Shown: positions 26,777 to 35,374 of the stretch, piece by piece
How the letters are laid out: each line of letters starts with the position of its first letter
Position numbering within the stretch: position 1 is the first letter of the stretch
DNA from: Tolypothrix sp. PCC 7712
Lineage (GTDB): Bacteria > Cyanobacteriota > Cyanobacteriia > Cyanobacteriales > Nostocaceae
Length of the DNA stretch: 64,000 nucleotides
Direction of reading: 5' to 3'
Assembly (NCBI RefSeq): GCF_025860405.1
Contig: NZ_CP063786.1
Location: forward strand, 124,001-188,000
The notes under the pieces: generated by a model
Seen by the model: only the letters and a program-made list of their open reading frames with translations
Told to the model about the DNA's origin: nothing
Databases searched by the model: none
Made by a program: the position numbers and the translations under genes

Positions 26777-29281
26777 ATGTTTGACCCCAGACAAACTCAA
26801 ATTAATGAATCATATTTAGGTACAGCCGATACTGCAATTCAAACAAGTCGAGAATTAAGTAAAAGCCTCATCAATGTACTTACTAAGATAACTAAAGTAA
26901 TTCTCGAAAAACTCAAAGAATCCCAAGAAGCAAGTAAAATTGTAGTTGAAGTTGGCAAAGATATCTACAATCTTGTACCTGATGAATCTACCCCTGGTGC
27001 ATATAAATGGGAAAAGGTAGATTTAACCAGTCAAAGTATAAAAAGCCATCAAGAAACTAATATTGTGTTAATGCCCGATTTATTAGTAGAAGGTCAATAC
27101 ACAATAGAAACTGAACCTTTTACTGACTATCAAGCACAAACGATTGCTGCAAGATTAGTAGAAGATTTACCCAATTTCAATAGTAATTATCAGCAAACAA
27201 GTGATAATACTCTGAAAATTACAGCTTATCTAGAGTCAGATGGTTCAGAAAAACAAATCGTTATCTACAAACAAAATACCGAAGGTAAATGTACAACTAA
27301 TCTCGTCACTGAAATACTTACTCCAGATGAAATAATAGATGTGGCAAGTGAACCATTAGTTAAGCTGCTACCTCCATCTGCTGACATTATTAACAATCAT
27401 AAAGATACAAAAGAGTTATTATTTGATAATGGCAACCCAGATGTAACAGAAGCAACTGCACCATCAGACAATTTACCAGTAATACTGAATGAAGATAATC
27501 AACAACTAAATTATGAAATTGTAACTATATCAGTTAACTTGGATTACGAAGAAGAGGAAGCTGCGGTAGGTTTTCTAGATGATATCGATATTAGTAATCC
27601 ACCCGACTTTGACTCCCCACCAGATGTTGATTATTATCAGTATCCTGTAGTCAAAAACTATCCTGAAGCAGTAGAGCAGACACTCAACGAACAATCTGAA
27701 ACTAACATTCAAGCAGTCGAATCAAATGCTTCACAGCAATTACTACAAGAAAACAGCGAAAATAGTTCGTCTACAAATCAAGAAATCAACTTATCCGTTG
27801 AAATAGAGGTAAATAACAGTTTTGAAGATGATGTGGTCAATAATCTTCAAGAAGAAATCGCACAGTCCGAAGAAACTATTCAAATTCGACGGATAGTTAC
27901 TAGTAACCATCAATCTCAAAATCAAGCTGGAGAAGAGGTAAATGAAAATGTAACTTCCAATCAGTTTTTTGCACAAGAGCTAGAGGAACAAGCAACTAAT
28001 AATCGAAAAAAATATGCACCTGAATTTACCTATCAAGAAGTAGCTAATTCTCAAGATGTAGAGCCAGCAGCACAACAGTGGGCGCGTCAGGTTGAAGTAC
28101 CTATTTATCAAATTAATAATAAACAAGCGCGGGAAGAACGTTACAACAGTGAAAATAAAGACATTGGTGAAACTGCGATCGCAATGTTAAAAAAATACGG
28201 CACTCTTGAACAAGATGGTTCACGTATTTACCGTAGCGATACATTTGTGATTCGCCAACAGGGAGACACTGTTAGCATTCACCGCCGCAGTGATGAACTA
28301 TTTGGGTGGGAGAACTCTTTGATGGATTTTAAACTCAACAAAAAAGAGGAACCCAAAATCACGAAAAAGCCTACAGAGATGTTACCTGTTGAACGTCAGG
28401 AGTTTCTCATTGTGGCAGAATACTTAGGCGACAATGGCAAGCTACCTGACCTCAATAATGCCGATATCCGTGATGTAGCAAACAGCTTGGGAAGTCTTGC
28501 ACCTGCCGGCACGATTAAAACGCTGGAAGTATTTAAACAAAATGAGATGTTGCACACCCTGAATAATGTCCTCATCCAGGCTGATAAGGAGGAACTTACA
28601 GTAGGTGAATTTACCATCAAGCGATCGCGCAACCCCGAAAAAAATCGAGCCAGCTTGCAATTATTTAAAACTACCGAAGAAAAAGGTACTCAGGAACTTG
28701 TCCGGTTTGACCTAACTAAAACCGAAGCCGGCATTACCAAAGAAGTCAGCAAGATGAATATCTCTGAGTACGATATCAACCAAATTAAGTTTATTGCCCA
28801 AAACGCCAGCAAACTCAACCTGGAGCAAATCTTTGGTAACGAACAATCTACTCCCACCGCCGCAGATGCACCCAAAAAACGAGTAATACAAGCAGCTGGC
28901 GATTTGCCTGTCACAGTTCACCCTTACATCGCCGAGGAATGGGCAAATATGGTCAAGCATGGTGGCCCTGACTGGGGAGGGGCAATGAATCAAGGCAATG
29001 AAGAAATTCTTCAACGGATAAATGATAACAACGGCAAGTTACCAATTGCCGACCAGCGAGAGATGTACTTCAAGATTATGACTTATAAGGCAACTGAGGC
29101 ACAAAAGCAAGGAGAAACAGTCGTCGATTTTGTCCCGCTTCAAGATATTATGAATGACTTACAAATATGGCGAGGAGAAGAAATTCGGCAGCAATATACT
29201 CCTACTGAACGCATACCCTCCCCTCAAAAGCAAACTGTCGCTGCTGCACCTAAAACCAAGTCAAGAGAAGTTGAACTATAA
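26777..29281 (+). CDS. large acidic protein downstream of virD4, function unknown
   Basis: Residues 1-190 form a folded domain with helices (LINVLTKITKVILEKLKE) and a YNLVPDESTPGAYKWEKVDL strand region. Residues about 200-440 are acidic and rich in Gln, Asn and Glu, probably disordered. The C-terminal 380 residues look ordered again, with a small repeated strand module in AMLKKYGTLEQDGSRIYRS and a second similar module in TLNNVLIQADKEELTVGEF, then a helical end with EEWANMVKHGGPDWGGAMNQG. No HUH, MOB or helicase motif was found, so I do not call it a relaxase although it holds the position where one might be expected. It may be a relaxosome or substrate protein (inference). Confidence 0.6.
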   Translation: MFDPRQTQINESYLGTADTAIQTSRELSKSLINVLTKITKVILEKLKESQEASKIVVEVGKDIYNLVPDESTPGAYKWEKVDLTSQSIKSHQETNIVLMPDLLVEGQYTIETEPFTDYQAQTIAARLVEDLPNFNSNYQQTSDNTLKITAYLESDGSEKQIVIYKQNTEGKCTTNLVTEILTPDEIIDVASEPLVKLLPPSADIINNHKDTKELLFDNGNPDVTEATAPSDNLPVILNEDNQQLNYEIVTISVNLDYEEEEAAVGFLDDIDISNPPDFDSPPDVDYYQYPVVKNYPEAVEQTLNEQSETNIQAVESNASQQLLQENSENSSSTNQEINLSVEIEVNNSFEDDVVNNLQEEIAQSEETIQIRRIVTSNHQSQNQAGEEVNENVTSNQFFAQELEEQATNNRKKYAPEFTYQEVANSQDVEPAAQQWARQVEVPIYQINNKQAREERYNSENKDIGETAIAMLKKYGTLEQDGSRIYRSDTFVIRQQGDTVSIHRRSDELFGWENSLMDFKLNKKEEPKITKKPTEMLPVERQEFLIVAEYLGDNGKLPDLNNADIRDVANSLGSLAPAGTIKTLEVFKQNEMLHTLNNVLIQADKEELTVGEFTIKRSRNPEKNRASLQLFKTTEEKGTQELVRFDLTKTEAGITKEVSKMNISEYDINQIKFIAQNASKLNLEQIFGNEQSTPTAADAPKKRVIQAAGDLPVTVHPYIAEEWANMVKHGGPDWGGAMNQGNEEILQRINDNNGKLPIADQREMYFKIMTYKATEAQKQGETVVDFVPLQDIMNDLQIWRGEEIRQQYTPTERIPSPQKQTVAAAPKTKSREVEL

Positions 29282-29498
29282 ATTACCCGTCACCAAGTTT
29301 GCAAAGTTGCATTGGCAATATAAAAACTTGGGTTTAGAAGTTCCGCAAATTTACATCAGTTGCAAAATTTCAACTCAACAAGCTTTTTATTTATTTTAAT
29401 GATTAGTTTATTGTTTTAAATAACACAATTCAAGGAAAAATTACTACGTAAAGCTCACGCAGATACTCAATGTAGTATTTCAAGCGAAACATCAAAAA

Positions 29499-30389
29499 GT
29501 GAGCTTAACATCTGAATTAAAAAATAGAAATTCACCTATCAGGAGATGGTTTGATTTTAGACTAAACCAAACAGTTATTAAAATGATTACTAGCCATAAC
29601 CAACTATTAGAAAATCAAAAAATTATCAGACCAGTCGATGGTGTAGATTTTCCATTAGTAGGAAATGCGATCGCCAAAGCACTTGCTAAGTATCTAGGAA
29701 GCGTCTATGAAGATAAAACATGGTTTACTAATTGTCTTGCTCAGGTTGGAGCTAAAGCCCTAAAAATAGAATATGCTTTTGATTACTGCGTTACCAATTC
29801 AACTTCCCTTGAAGAAGAAGCTCTAAAGTGTATGCTGCTGGGTGCGTTAGAAAATTATGCACGTAGCCGTAACATTCATGAAATTATTCAACCTTTTCTA
29901 AAAGGAGAAAAAACCCTTCAACTTGAATCAGAATATTTCAAAAAATGGCTTCCTAGTATTCAAGATACATCTCAAATTATTGGTATTTTACCCCGTACTT
30001 GGCAAACTGTAGCTAATCAAGTGAGTGGAAATATCACCTGCAATGCTTCATACCCTTTAAGTGAATATCTTGGAGGTGCTGATTGCCAGATAATCGCTGG
30101 AAATACTCTGATTGATGTACGAACAACTGCCAAGAAGCGTCCCTTCTCCCTAGAAAATTTTTACCAACAAATTAGTTATGTTTTGCTTGATAGCAATGAC
30201 ACCTATCGTATCAATCAACTAGTCTGGTTTTACAGCCGCCAACAGTCGGTATTCTTCTATCCCACTAACAAAATATTCCGCGACTTGCGAGCAACAAGGG
30301 AAGAATTTAAGAAAATGATTCTTGATAATTATGAAATAAATAGACTAGCAGAACACAATAAGTGTTTATATCTTCCCCAAGAAGGATAA
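29499..30389 (+). CDS. hypothetical protein, possibly a nuclease-fold protein
   Basis: The 296-residue protein is helical in its first 180 residues. Near residue 195 it has EYLGGADCQIIAGNTLIDVRTTAKK, in which two acidic residues on adjacent strands followed by a basic one recall the PD-(D/E)XK nuclease core, though Arg stands where Lys is usual. The C-terminal part (INQLVWFYSRQQSVFFYP) fits closing strands of such a fold. The start is a GTG at 29499; an ATG at 29583 would shorten it by 28 residues. No family name can be given with safety. Confidence 0.5.
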   Translation: MSLTSELKNRNSPIRRWFDFRLNQTVIKMITSHNQLLENQKIIRPVDGVDFPLVGNAIAKALAKYLGSVYEDKTWFTNCLAQVGAKALKIEYAFDYCVTNSTSLEEEALKCMLLGALENYARSRNIHEIIQPFLKGEKTLQLESEYFKKWLPSIQDTSQIIGILPRTWQTVANQVSGNITCNASYPLSEYLGGADCQIIAGNTLIDVRTTAKKRPFSLENFYQQISYVLLDSNDTYRINQLVWFYSRQQSVFFYPTNKIFRDLRATREEFKKMILDNYEINRLAEHNKCLYLPQEG

Positions 30390-30393
30390 AAAT

Positions 30394-30594
30394 ATGATTC
30401 AAGATTTTCAACTTAACCCTAGCTTCAATATTTACTTTGATGGCATGGAGTATCATGCCAAGATCCACTTTGATGATGCTTTTGAAACTGAAGCAGAAGG
30501 AATTGCAGCAAGTGATATTAGCACTCTTGCTACTAAAATCTATAATCGTTGGCGGCAGTATCTTCTAAGTATTGCAAATAAATACAGAAAGTAA
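30394..30594 (+). CDS. small acidic hypothetical protein, 66 aa
   Basis: The gene starts 4 bases after the preceding stop, so it is in an operon with it. The 66-residue product has alternating strands (FNIYFDGMEYHAKIHF) then an acidic helix and a basic C-terminus (RWRQYLLSIANKYRK). It could be a small partner or antidote-like protein of the upstream gene product; this is only suggested by size and coupling. Confidence 0.45.
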   Translation: MIQDFQLNPSFNIYFDGMEYHAKIHFDDAFETEAEGIAASDISTLATKIYNRWRQYLLSIANKYRK

Positions 30595-30603
30595 TTGAAC
30601 AAT

Positions 30604-30627
30604 TAGCCCTCTCCAAGCAGAGGGTTA
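30604..30627. other. intergenic stem-loop
   Basis: TAGCCCTCT (30604-30612) pairs with AGAGGGTTA (30619-30627) with one G-U pair. No T-tract follows. It lies between the small acidic gene and the DpdA-like gene. Confidence 0.45.
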
Positions 30628-30667
30628 AATTAACGAATAAAATTCAAAATTTGCTCATTTAAATACT

Positions 30668-32086
30668 ATGAAAGTAGGTTTCTATCCAGTACTAGGTAAG
30701 AGCGATTTTGTCAGAAACAAGGGTGAAAAAATCCCGATTTGGCAGTTGCTTGAGTATCAGCCTGCGGGCTGGCTATACTCACTCGCTACAAAAGCAGAAA
30801 TTGTTCCAGATAGTCTGATTATTCATGACTGCGGATCGTTTAACTACCGCGACCAAGATATTCCTACTCTCAACGGTAAATATGTTGATGCCCACTGGTC
30901 TATTCATAGATATCGAGAACGTTCAAAAGTTGGCGATATTATTGTTTGTCCTGACCATTTACTTGTAGGGGAAAATATTAGAGAACGGCAAGAATATAAC
31001 CTTCAACAAGCAAAAACATTTATCCAACTTGCTAAAACTTATCTTCCCAACAGAATACCCCTAGCAGTCATCCACGGGCAGTCTCTTAGTGAACGCCTCG
31101 AAGTAGCTAAATATCTTCTGGGACTAGGATACTGCCATCTTGGCATCGGTGGGCTTGTTCCCCAGGCGAGGGAGTATTCAACTAACTTGCACATTATCAA
31201 AACACTCACTGAGGTTGTGCGTTCACGAAGTGACTCGGAACGAGTATCGCCGTTCGCGAAGCGTGTCCGACAGGACAAGGCGGGCGTTTCGCCATCGCAC
31301 AGCGACTCCGCAGGAGTATTGCACGAGCCAAATGTTCATCTACACGTTTTTGGACTATGTTCGCCCCAGTATGCCAAAGCTTTTACTCAGATGGGATTAT
31401 CCTTTGATGGTTCAACTTTTATCCGAGAAGGACTAGGCGGTGGGATGTTCGTCAGCAATGAGGAAAAATTAATTCGGATGCCAGCCTACTGCACGCCAAA
31501 GTGCAACTGTCATGTTTGCAGGGTTCTCAATCGACATAGGATTGACCCTCGGCTAACAAACAAAGGACGGACGCATATTATGGGAAGAATCGCCCACAAC
31601 CTCAATCTGGCGATCGCCACCTACAGAAAGTTCACTCCCAAGGAAAAAATCTACCTGGTTGCTGGATGTGGCAAGCAGCTTCCCTACTCTGCTGCCGCCA
31701 AAGATTTATATTGTTCGCAGCACTTTCAAGCTTGCCGTCGCTACGTAGAAGAAAAAGAATCAAGATGGTATATCCTGTCACCTTTACATCAAGTTCTTAA
31801 CCCAGAAACAATCATCAAGCCCTACGATAAATCCCCCTATTCCTTATCTCATCAGGAACGTATACTATGGGCGGAACAAGTAGCAGAAAACCTCATACAA
31901 GTTGCGTCTTTAGAAATAGAGTTTGTATTCTTGACGGGCAAGCTTTACAGACAGGAGGTAACACCCATTTTACAAGCGAAGGGATACGAGACAAAAGTAC
32001 CCATGCAGCACCTAGCCATTGGACAGCAACTTGCTTGGATAAAGAAAGAACTGAAGCAAGAAAAACAACTTGTTTTAAATATTTAA
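30668..32086 (+). CDS. TgtA5/DpdA-like guanine transglycosylase fused to a DUF6884-like domain
   Basis: Residues 1-330 form a tRNA-guanine-transglycosylase-like barrel of the archaeosine/TgtA5 branch. IHDCGSFNYRDQ sits where the family has the substrate-pocket D-S-G-G-F motif. HVFGLCSPQYAKAF leads to FDGSTFIREG, whose D247 is the likely nucleophile, and a zinc site is given by C279, C281, C284 and H310 (KCNCHVC ... AHNLNLA). TgtA5/DpdA enzymes insert a 7-deazaguanine base into DNA. Residues from about 335 resemble DUF6884: IYLVAGCGKQLPYSAAAKDLYCSQHF, then YILSPLHQVLNPE. An interspersed repeat (31225-31330) interrupts the barrel in frame. No preQ0 synthesis genes are visible, so the host would have to supply the base. 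Confidence 0.75.
   Translation: MKVGFYPVLGKSDFVRNKGEKIPIWQLLEYQPAGWLYSLATKAEIVPDSLIIHDCGSFNYRDQDIPTLNGKYVDAHWSIHRYRERSKVGDIIVCPDHLLVGENIRERQEYNLQQAKTFIQLAKTYLPNRIPLAVIHGQSLSERLEVAKYLLGLGYCHLGIGGLVPQAREYSTNLHIIKTLTEVVRSRSDSERVSPFAKRVRQDKAGVSPSHSDSAGVLHEPNVHLHVFGLCSPQYAKAFTQMGLSFDGSTFIREGLGGGMFVSNEEKLIRMPAYCTPKCNCHVCRVLNRHRIDPRLTNKGRTHIMGRIAHNLNLAIATYRKFTPKEKIYLVAGCGKQLPYSAAAKDLYCSQHFQACRRYVEEKESRWYILSPLHQVLNPETIIKPYDKSPYSLSHQERILWAEQVAENLIQVASLEIEFVFLTGKLYRQEVTPILQAKGYETKVPMQHLAIGQQLAWIKKELKQEKQLVLNI
31225..31330. repeat. cyanobacterial interspersed repeat inserted in frame in a coding region
   Basis: A G+C-rich block of short inverted and direct motifs (CGTTCGCGAAGCG, GTCCGACAGGACAAGGCGG, GCGACTCCGCAGGAGT) sits in the otherwise AT-rich transglycosylase gene. 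It encodes a Ser/Arg/Asp-rich stretch that breaks the expected link between EVVRS and NVHLHVFGL. Repeats of this type are scattered through Nostoc genomes, mostly between genes. Confidence 0.7.
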
Positions 32087-32114
32087 CCCAGCAGTAATAA
32101 CACCAAAATGATTT

Positions 32115-32957
32115 ATGGAGACTACAAAGCGAATAATTAATATAAGTGAAAAATTCGGTAGTTGGACTGTATTAGAAAAACAAGGAAAGCAAGTATTATG
32201 TAAGTGTGATTGTGGAATTCAGAAACTTGTCTACAGTCACACTCTCACCAATGGTCGCTCAACTAACTGCGGTTGTAAGAAAAGAAAAGAATCTATCCCA
32301 GCTGGTGCAAATTTTGGGAGACTAAAAGTTATATCTGATGTAGAAGTTAAGGGGAAAAGGGGTGAACTACTCCTCCTTACCTTATGCAGATGCGGAACCC
32401 AAAAATATGTTAGTAAAAATAGCTTAAAAAGAGGGCTTACACAAAGTTGCGGATGTTTGCAACGGGACAGCCTCAAGACCGATAAAACTATCCACGGTCA
32501 CTGCAAAAGCCACGAGTATAACTCCTGGTTACACATCAAGCGCATCTGCTATAACAAGAACCACCATCAGTACAAATATCATGGTGGGTGCGGAATTGAA
32601 GTTGATGCATCCTGGCGTGATAACTTTACCCAATTTCTAAAAGATATGGGATTAGCACCTGAAGGAACAGTTATATCTCGTATTGATCAAGAGAGTGACT
32701 TTGCCCCTGGTAATTGTCTGTGGATACCCAGAAAAGAACATTATCGTCAAATACATGTATTAAGAAGAAAAGAATTTTTTATTTCTCAAACTTTACCCAA
32801 ACCAGTCGTTACCAATAGTGAGATTCATGTTTCACCAAACGTTGTTCGAGCAATCATCAAAGATCATGCAAATGGTGAAGCCAACATGAATAAACTTGCT
32901 ACACAATATAAAATCAGCACTCAAGACGCAATAAATATTATCCTTCACCACGTTTAA
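32115..32957 (+). CDS. homing-type HNH endonuclease with two N-terminal zinc-binding modules
   Basis: Two similar modules, FGSWTVL...CKCDCG...NCGC (about residues 15-56) and FGRLKVI...CRCGTQKYV...SCGC (about 68-118), are likely zinc-binding repeats. They are followed by the AP2/HNH-like core SWLHIKRICYNKNHHQYKYHGGCGIEV, the SW..NFTQFLKDMG helix and SRIDQESDFAPGNCLWI. This order is common in phage homing endonucleases. The C-terminus has a helix-turn-helix-like end (NKLATQYKISTQDAINIIL). It is probably a selfish free-standing gene on the element. A clear terminator follows it. Confidence 0.75.
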   Translation: METTKRIINISEKFGSWTVLEKQGKQVLCKCDCGIQKLVYSHTLTNGRSTNCGCKKRKESIPAGANFGRLKVISDVEVKGKRGELLLLTLCRCGTQKYVSKNSLKRGLTQSCGCLQRDSLKTDKTIHGHCKSHEYNSWLHIKRICYNKNHHQYKYHGGCGIEVDASWRDNFTQFLKDMGLAPEGTVISRIDQESDFAPGNCLWIPRKEHYRQIHVLRRKEFFISQTLPKPVVTNSEIHVSPNVVRAIIKDHANGEANMNKLATQYKISTQDAINIILHHV

Positions 32958-33321
32958 CTATCAATTTAGTTTTAATAAAAGTGCGCCATCAATTAAAAAC
33001 GCGCACTTTTTATTTTACAGTAATTATTTAGTTTTAAAACATACATCAAATTAGTAGATTAATTACCACAATTGTTACACACATCAGCAAGGTAGACATT
33101 GATTATAAGTGATTTAAGAAATAATCACTAATACCTAAAGTGTTGTACCTGAGTATAAAGTTTACTGCAATGAATAATATTTGCAATTTGAGACCAAGTA
33201 TTCATACAAATATATGCGAAATCATTGTTCAGTAGACAAAGTAACTAAAATTTTTACCACAGACGAAGTTATTAATTAGCTGAACAAGCAAAGCCTCAAA
33301 TCAAAATTATAAAACTTGCAC
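32958..33321. other. AT-rich intergenic region of 364 bases
   Basis: The left end holds a good terminator (32977-33015). The rest is A+T-rich with a small dyad AGTGATT / AATCACT near 33108-33129 and no open frame I would support. It may contain a promoter for the pair of genes at 33322. Confidence 0.4.
32977..33015 (+). terminator. Rho-independent-type terminator
   Basis: AAAAGTGCGC (32977-32986) pairs perfectly with GCGCACTTTT (33001-33010), followed by TATTTT. It lies 19 bases after the HNH stop. Confidence 0.8.
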
Positions 33322-33777
33322 ATGATAATACACAACGGCTCTTATATCTGGTTTCATGCAGGACAAACTGCTAGATGGGGAACTATAAATGGGATTAAAG
33401 CATTGCCATACCTAATGATTGCATACCAAATCGACGGACAATGGTACAGTGACCCCTATTTTTCACAATCTAAAAATTTAGAAGATAAACCAGTAATCCC
33501 TATAAGTTCAGCAATTATTCATATACCAAAAATAACAGTTGAGTTACAACCAATTGTTCAATTATGTGCTGGATTTAGGAACAAAAGAATTCATGGTCTT
33601 TGGGTGGTTAATGCTCCCGATCAGGTATTGAAACATATATTAGAGTGCAGCCAATGGGACAGTATATCACTCAAGCAACTACTAGCAACTTTGCACGAAT
33701 TAATTCTTTATGGCTATGAAGTCAAAATACTTCCCGCCAAAAAGGAAACCATATCCGCTATCGAATGGATGGAATAA
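33322..33777 (+). CDS. hypothetical protein, 151 aa
   Basis: The protein has a beta-rich first half (SYIWFHAGQTARWGTING, YLMIAYQIDGQWYSDPYF) and a helical C-terminus. The ATG at 33322 is preferred to a TTG two codons upstream. Only two bases separate its stop from the ATG of the next gene at 33780, so the two form an operon and may work together. No family is recognised. Confidence 0.5.
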   Translation: MIIHNGSYIWFHAGQTARWGTINGIKALPYLMIAYQIDGQWYSDPYFSQSKNLEDKPVIPISSAIIHIPKITVELQPIVQLCAGFRNKRIHGLWVVNAPDQVLKHILECSQWDSISLKQLLATLHELILYGYEVKILPAKKETISAIEWME

Positions 33778-33779
33778 TA

Positions 33780-34607
33780 ATGAATAATAGCAACCAACAA
33801 CTCACACTTTACTATCCTTGTGTAGTTCAGATTTTAGATCAGTTTGTACAGACAATATCAGTTGAGTTTTGGATACAGAATCCAATAAACAAAAAATGGA
33901 ATCTAATACCATTTAAAAATGGTGATATCAGTATCTCGAATTATACAGATGCGACAACATCACAGATAATGAAATATCTTAATGAAGAATATCCGTCTAT
34001 AGAAGATTTTTTACGAGCGAAAAAAGAGGAAGGTGTAGACTATCCCATTCGACATAAAAGAACTTATCTTACAGTTAAGGGTGCTGCATCTCACAAACTA
34101 TTCTGGGTATGGACAAATCCTCAGACTAATAAAATTGAACGCATTCATTGGCATCCTTTAGCTATAAAATCAAAGACAAGTGAAGATGACCAAACTGACT
34201 ACTCAAATCTAACTCCAGTCAAGATTGTAAATGGAAAATTAATTACACTTGAAAAAGACAATTTACCATCAAATAGAGCAGCTTTTTCAGAGTTTATTGC
34301 AGACAGAGAAGAAAACCTCCGCCTTGCACTTGAAGCCCTGAAATCACCCAATCCTGATGCCGCACTCGAACTACTGGCCATCATGGAAGAAATATCCAAA
34401 GACTGCTTCTACGCCAGTTGGATTATGGGCAATGGATACAATTTAGAATCAATTCTTAAATCATGGGATGGCACTAGTAACGTTAGCTACGGTAGTGGGG
34501 AAATCACTTATGAACAATTAGCACTAATGCGCGTTCTTTGTGAATTATCTCAAGGTTGGTGGTTTTGGGATGAAGATAACGACACTGGGGTAATTTTCCA
34601 AAGTTAA
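33780..34607 (+). CDS. hypothetical protein, 275 aa
   Basis: The product has a beta-rich N-terminus (LYYPCVVQILDQFVQTISVEFW), a middle with the charged pair KKEEGVDYPIRHKR, and a C-terminal helical region beginning DREENLRLALEALKSPNPDAALELLAIMEEIS, which looks like short tetratricopeptide-like helices. It ends in a Trp/Asp-rich tail (GWWFWDEDNDTG). The ATG at 33780 is chosen; an upstream in-frame ATG at 33765 lies inside the previous gene. No family is recognised. Confidence 0.5.
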   Translation: MNNSNQQLTLYYPCVVQILDQFVQTISVEFWIQNPINKKWNLIPFKNGDISISNYTDATTSQIMKYLNEEYPSIEDFLRAKKEEGVDYPIRHKRTYLTVKGAASHKLFWVWTNPQTNKIERIHWHPLAIKSKTSEDDQTDYSNLTPVKIVNGKLITLEKDNLPSNRAAFSEFIADREENLRLALEALKSPNPDAALELLAIMEEISKDCFYASWIMGNGYNLESILKSWDGTSNVSYGSGEITYEQLALMRVLCELSQGWWFWDEDNDTGVIFQS

Positions 34608-34669
34608 ACTTACAGGGGAATCGCCTGATTGTTGGGGCTGGGAGTCTTGCGATCGCTGTACACGATTGG

Positions 34670-34703
34670 GAATGCGCTTACGATTAACAGTAGCGCATTT
34701 TTA
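34670..34703 (+). terminator. Rho-independent-type terminator
   Basis: AATGCGCT (34670-34677) pairs perfectly with AGCGCATT (34691-34698), followed by TTTTA. It closes the two-gene unit at 33322-34607. Confidence 0.7.
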
Positions 34704-34759
34704 TACTCAATATACAGAAAAAGGCCGCCCGCTGATGGCTGTTCGCTCTTTGCGTGTAG

Positions 34760-35143
34760 TTAGGTCTTTGGGGTGGACGATGGAAGCCTGTCCACTTCCA
34801 TAGCTTGAATCAAGCCGTGTTCAAGGGTAAATCGATGGACTACGTGCTCATCGGCAATAACTGCGTAAGCCTTGTCACGCACGACCTGATGCACATCGAC
34901 CAAAATCCGCCCGCCCTCCTCCAAGTAAAAGGAAATCGGCTCAACGTGCGGATCGATCTCGCTCCATTGCTCCGTCCAGTAAGCGCGAACTTCTTCAGGC
35001 CCACGGACAAAACCGCCTTTGAACGCTCTCGGCCAAACCACGTCCGGAGTCATGAGGGCAAGGGCAGCGTCAATGTCTCGCGCGTTGAAGGCTGCGTACG
35101 CTGCACGGAGCAGTTCGATTTCTGGTGCTCTTTGATCTGACAT
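34760..35143 (-). CDS. SnoaL-like (NTF2-fold) protein
   Basis: The 127-residue protein has the typical small SnoaL/NTF2-like layout: IELLRAAYAAFNARDIDAALALMTPDVVW, a GPEEVRAYW helix, and strands VEPISFYLEEGGRILVDVHQV and HVVHRFTLEHGLIQAMEVDRL. Such folds serve as small-molecule isomerases, hydrolases or binding proteins. The gene is on the opposite strand to its neighbours and is clearly richer in G+C, which suggests recent capture from a chromosome or another organism. The substrate is unknown. Confidence 0.8.
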   Translation of the reverse strand: MSDQRAPEIELLRAAYAAFNARDIDAALALMTPDVVWPRAFKGGFVRGPEEVRAYWTEQWSEIDPHVEPISFYLEEGGRILVDVHQVVRDKAYAVIADEHVVHRFTLEHGLIQAMEVDRLPSSTPKT

Positions 35144-35374
35144 AAGCGGTATGGCGAACCAGATGCACTAAGGACTAATCTAATAATTTATTGTATAGAG
35201 TTTAGCTGAAGCTTTTTTTATCGACACTATCATGCCTGATGTCAGGTTTATTTCGAGGATTTCCTGTTTTTAATTCTTCTATTGTAAGGAAGGTTGTTTT
35301 ATACCCACATTCCGCACTTCAAAATGAATTATCTATATTTTCAATCAAAATTCCTAATAATGTTCAGGTCATAC

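Noticed and set aside
26777..29281. Relaxase
   Set aside because: Position after virD4 invites it, but no three-His metal site, catalytic Tyr motif or MOB-type N-terminus could be seen.
30668..32086. Ordinary queuine tRNA-ribosyltransferase
   Set aside because: The N-terminal motif IHDCGSF, the C-terminal DUF6884-like domain and the mobile context fit the TgtA5/DpdA group better than a housekeeping Tgt.
34805..35140. Open frame on the + strand opposite the SnoaL-like gene
   Set aside because: The - strand frame has a clear family pattern; the + frame is its antisense shadow in G+C-rich DNA.
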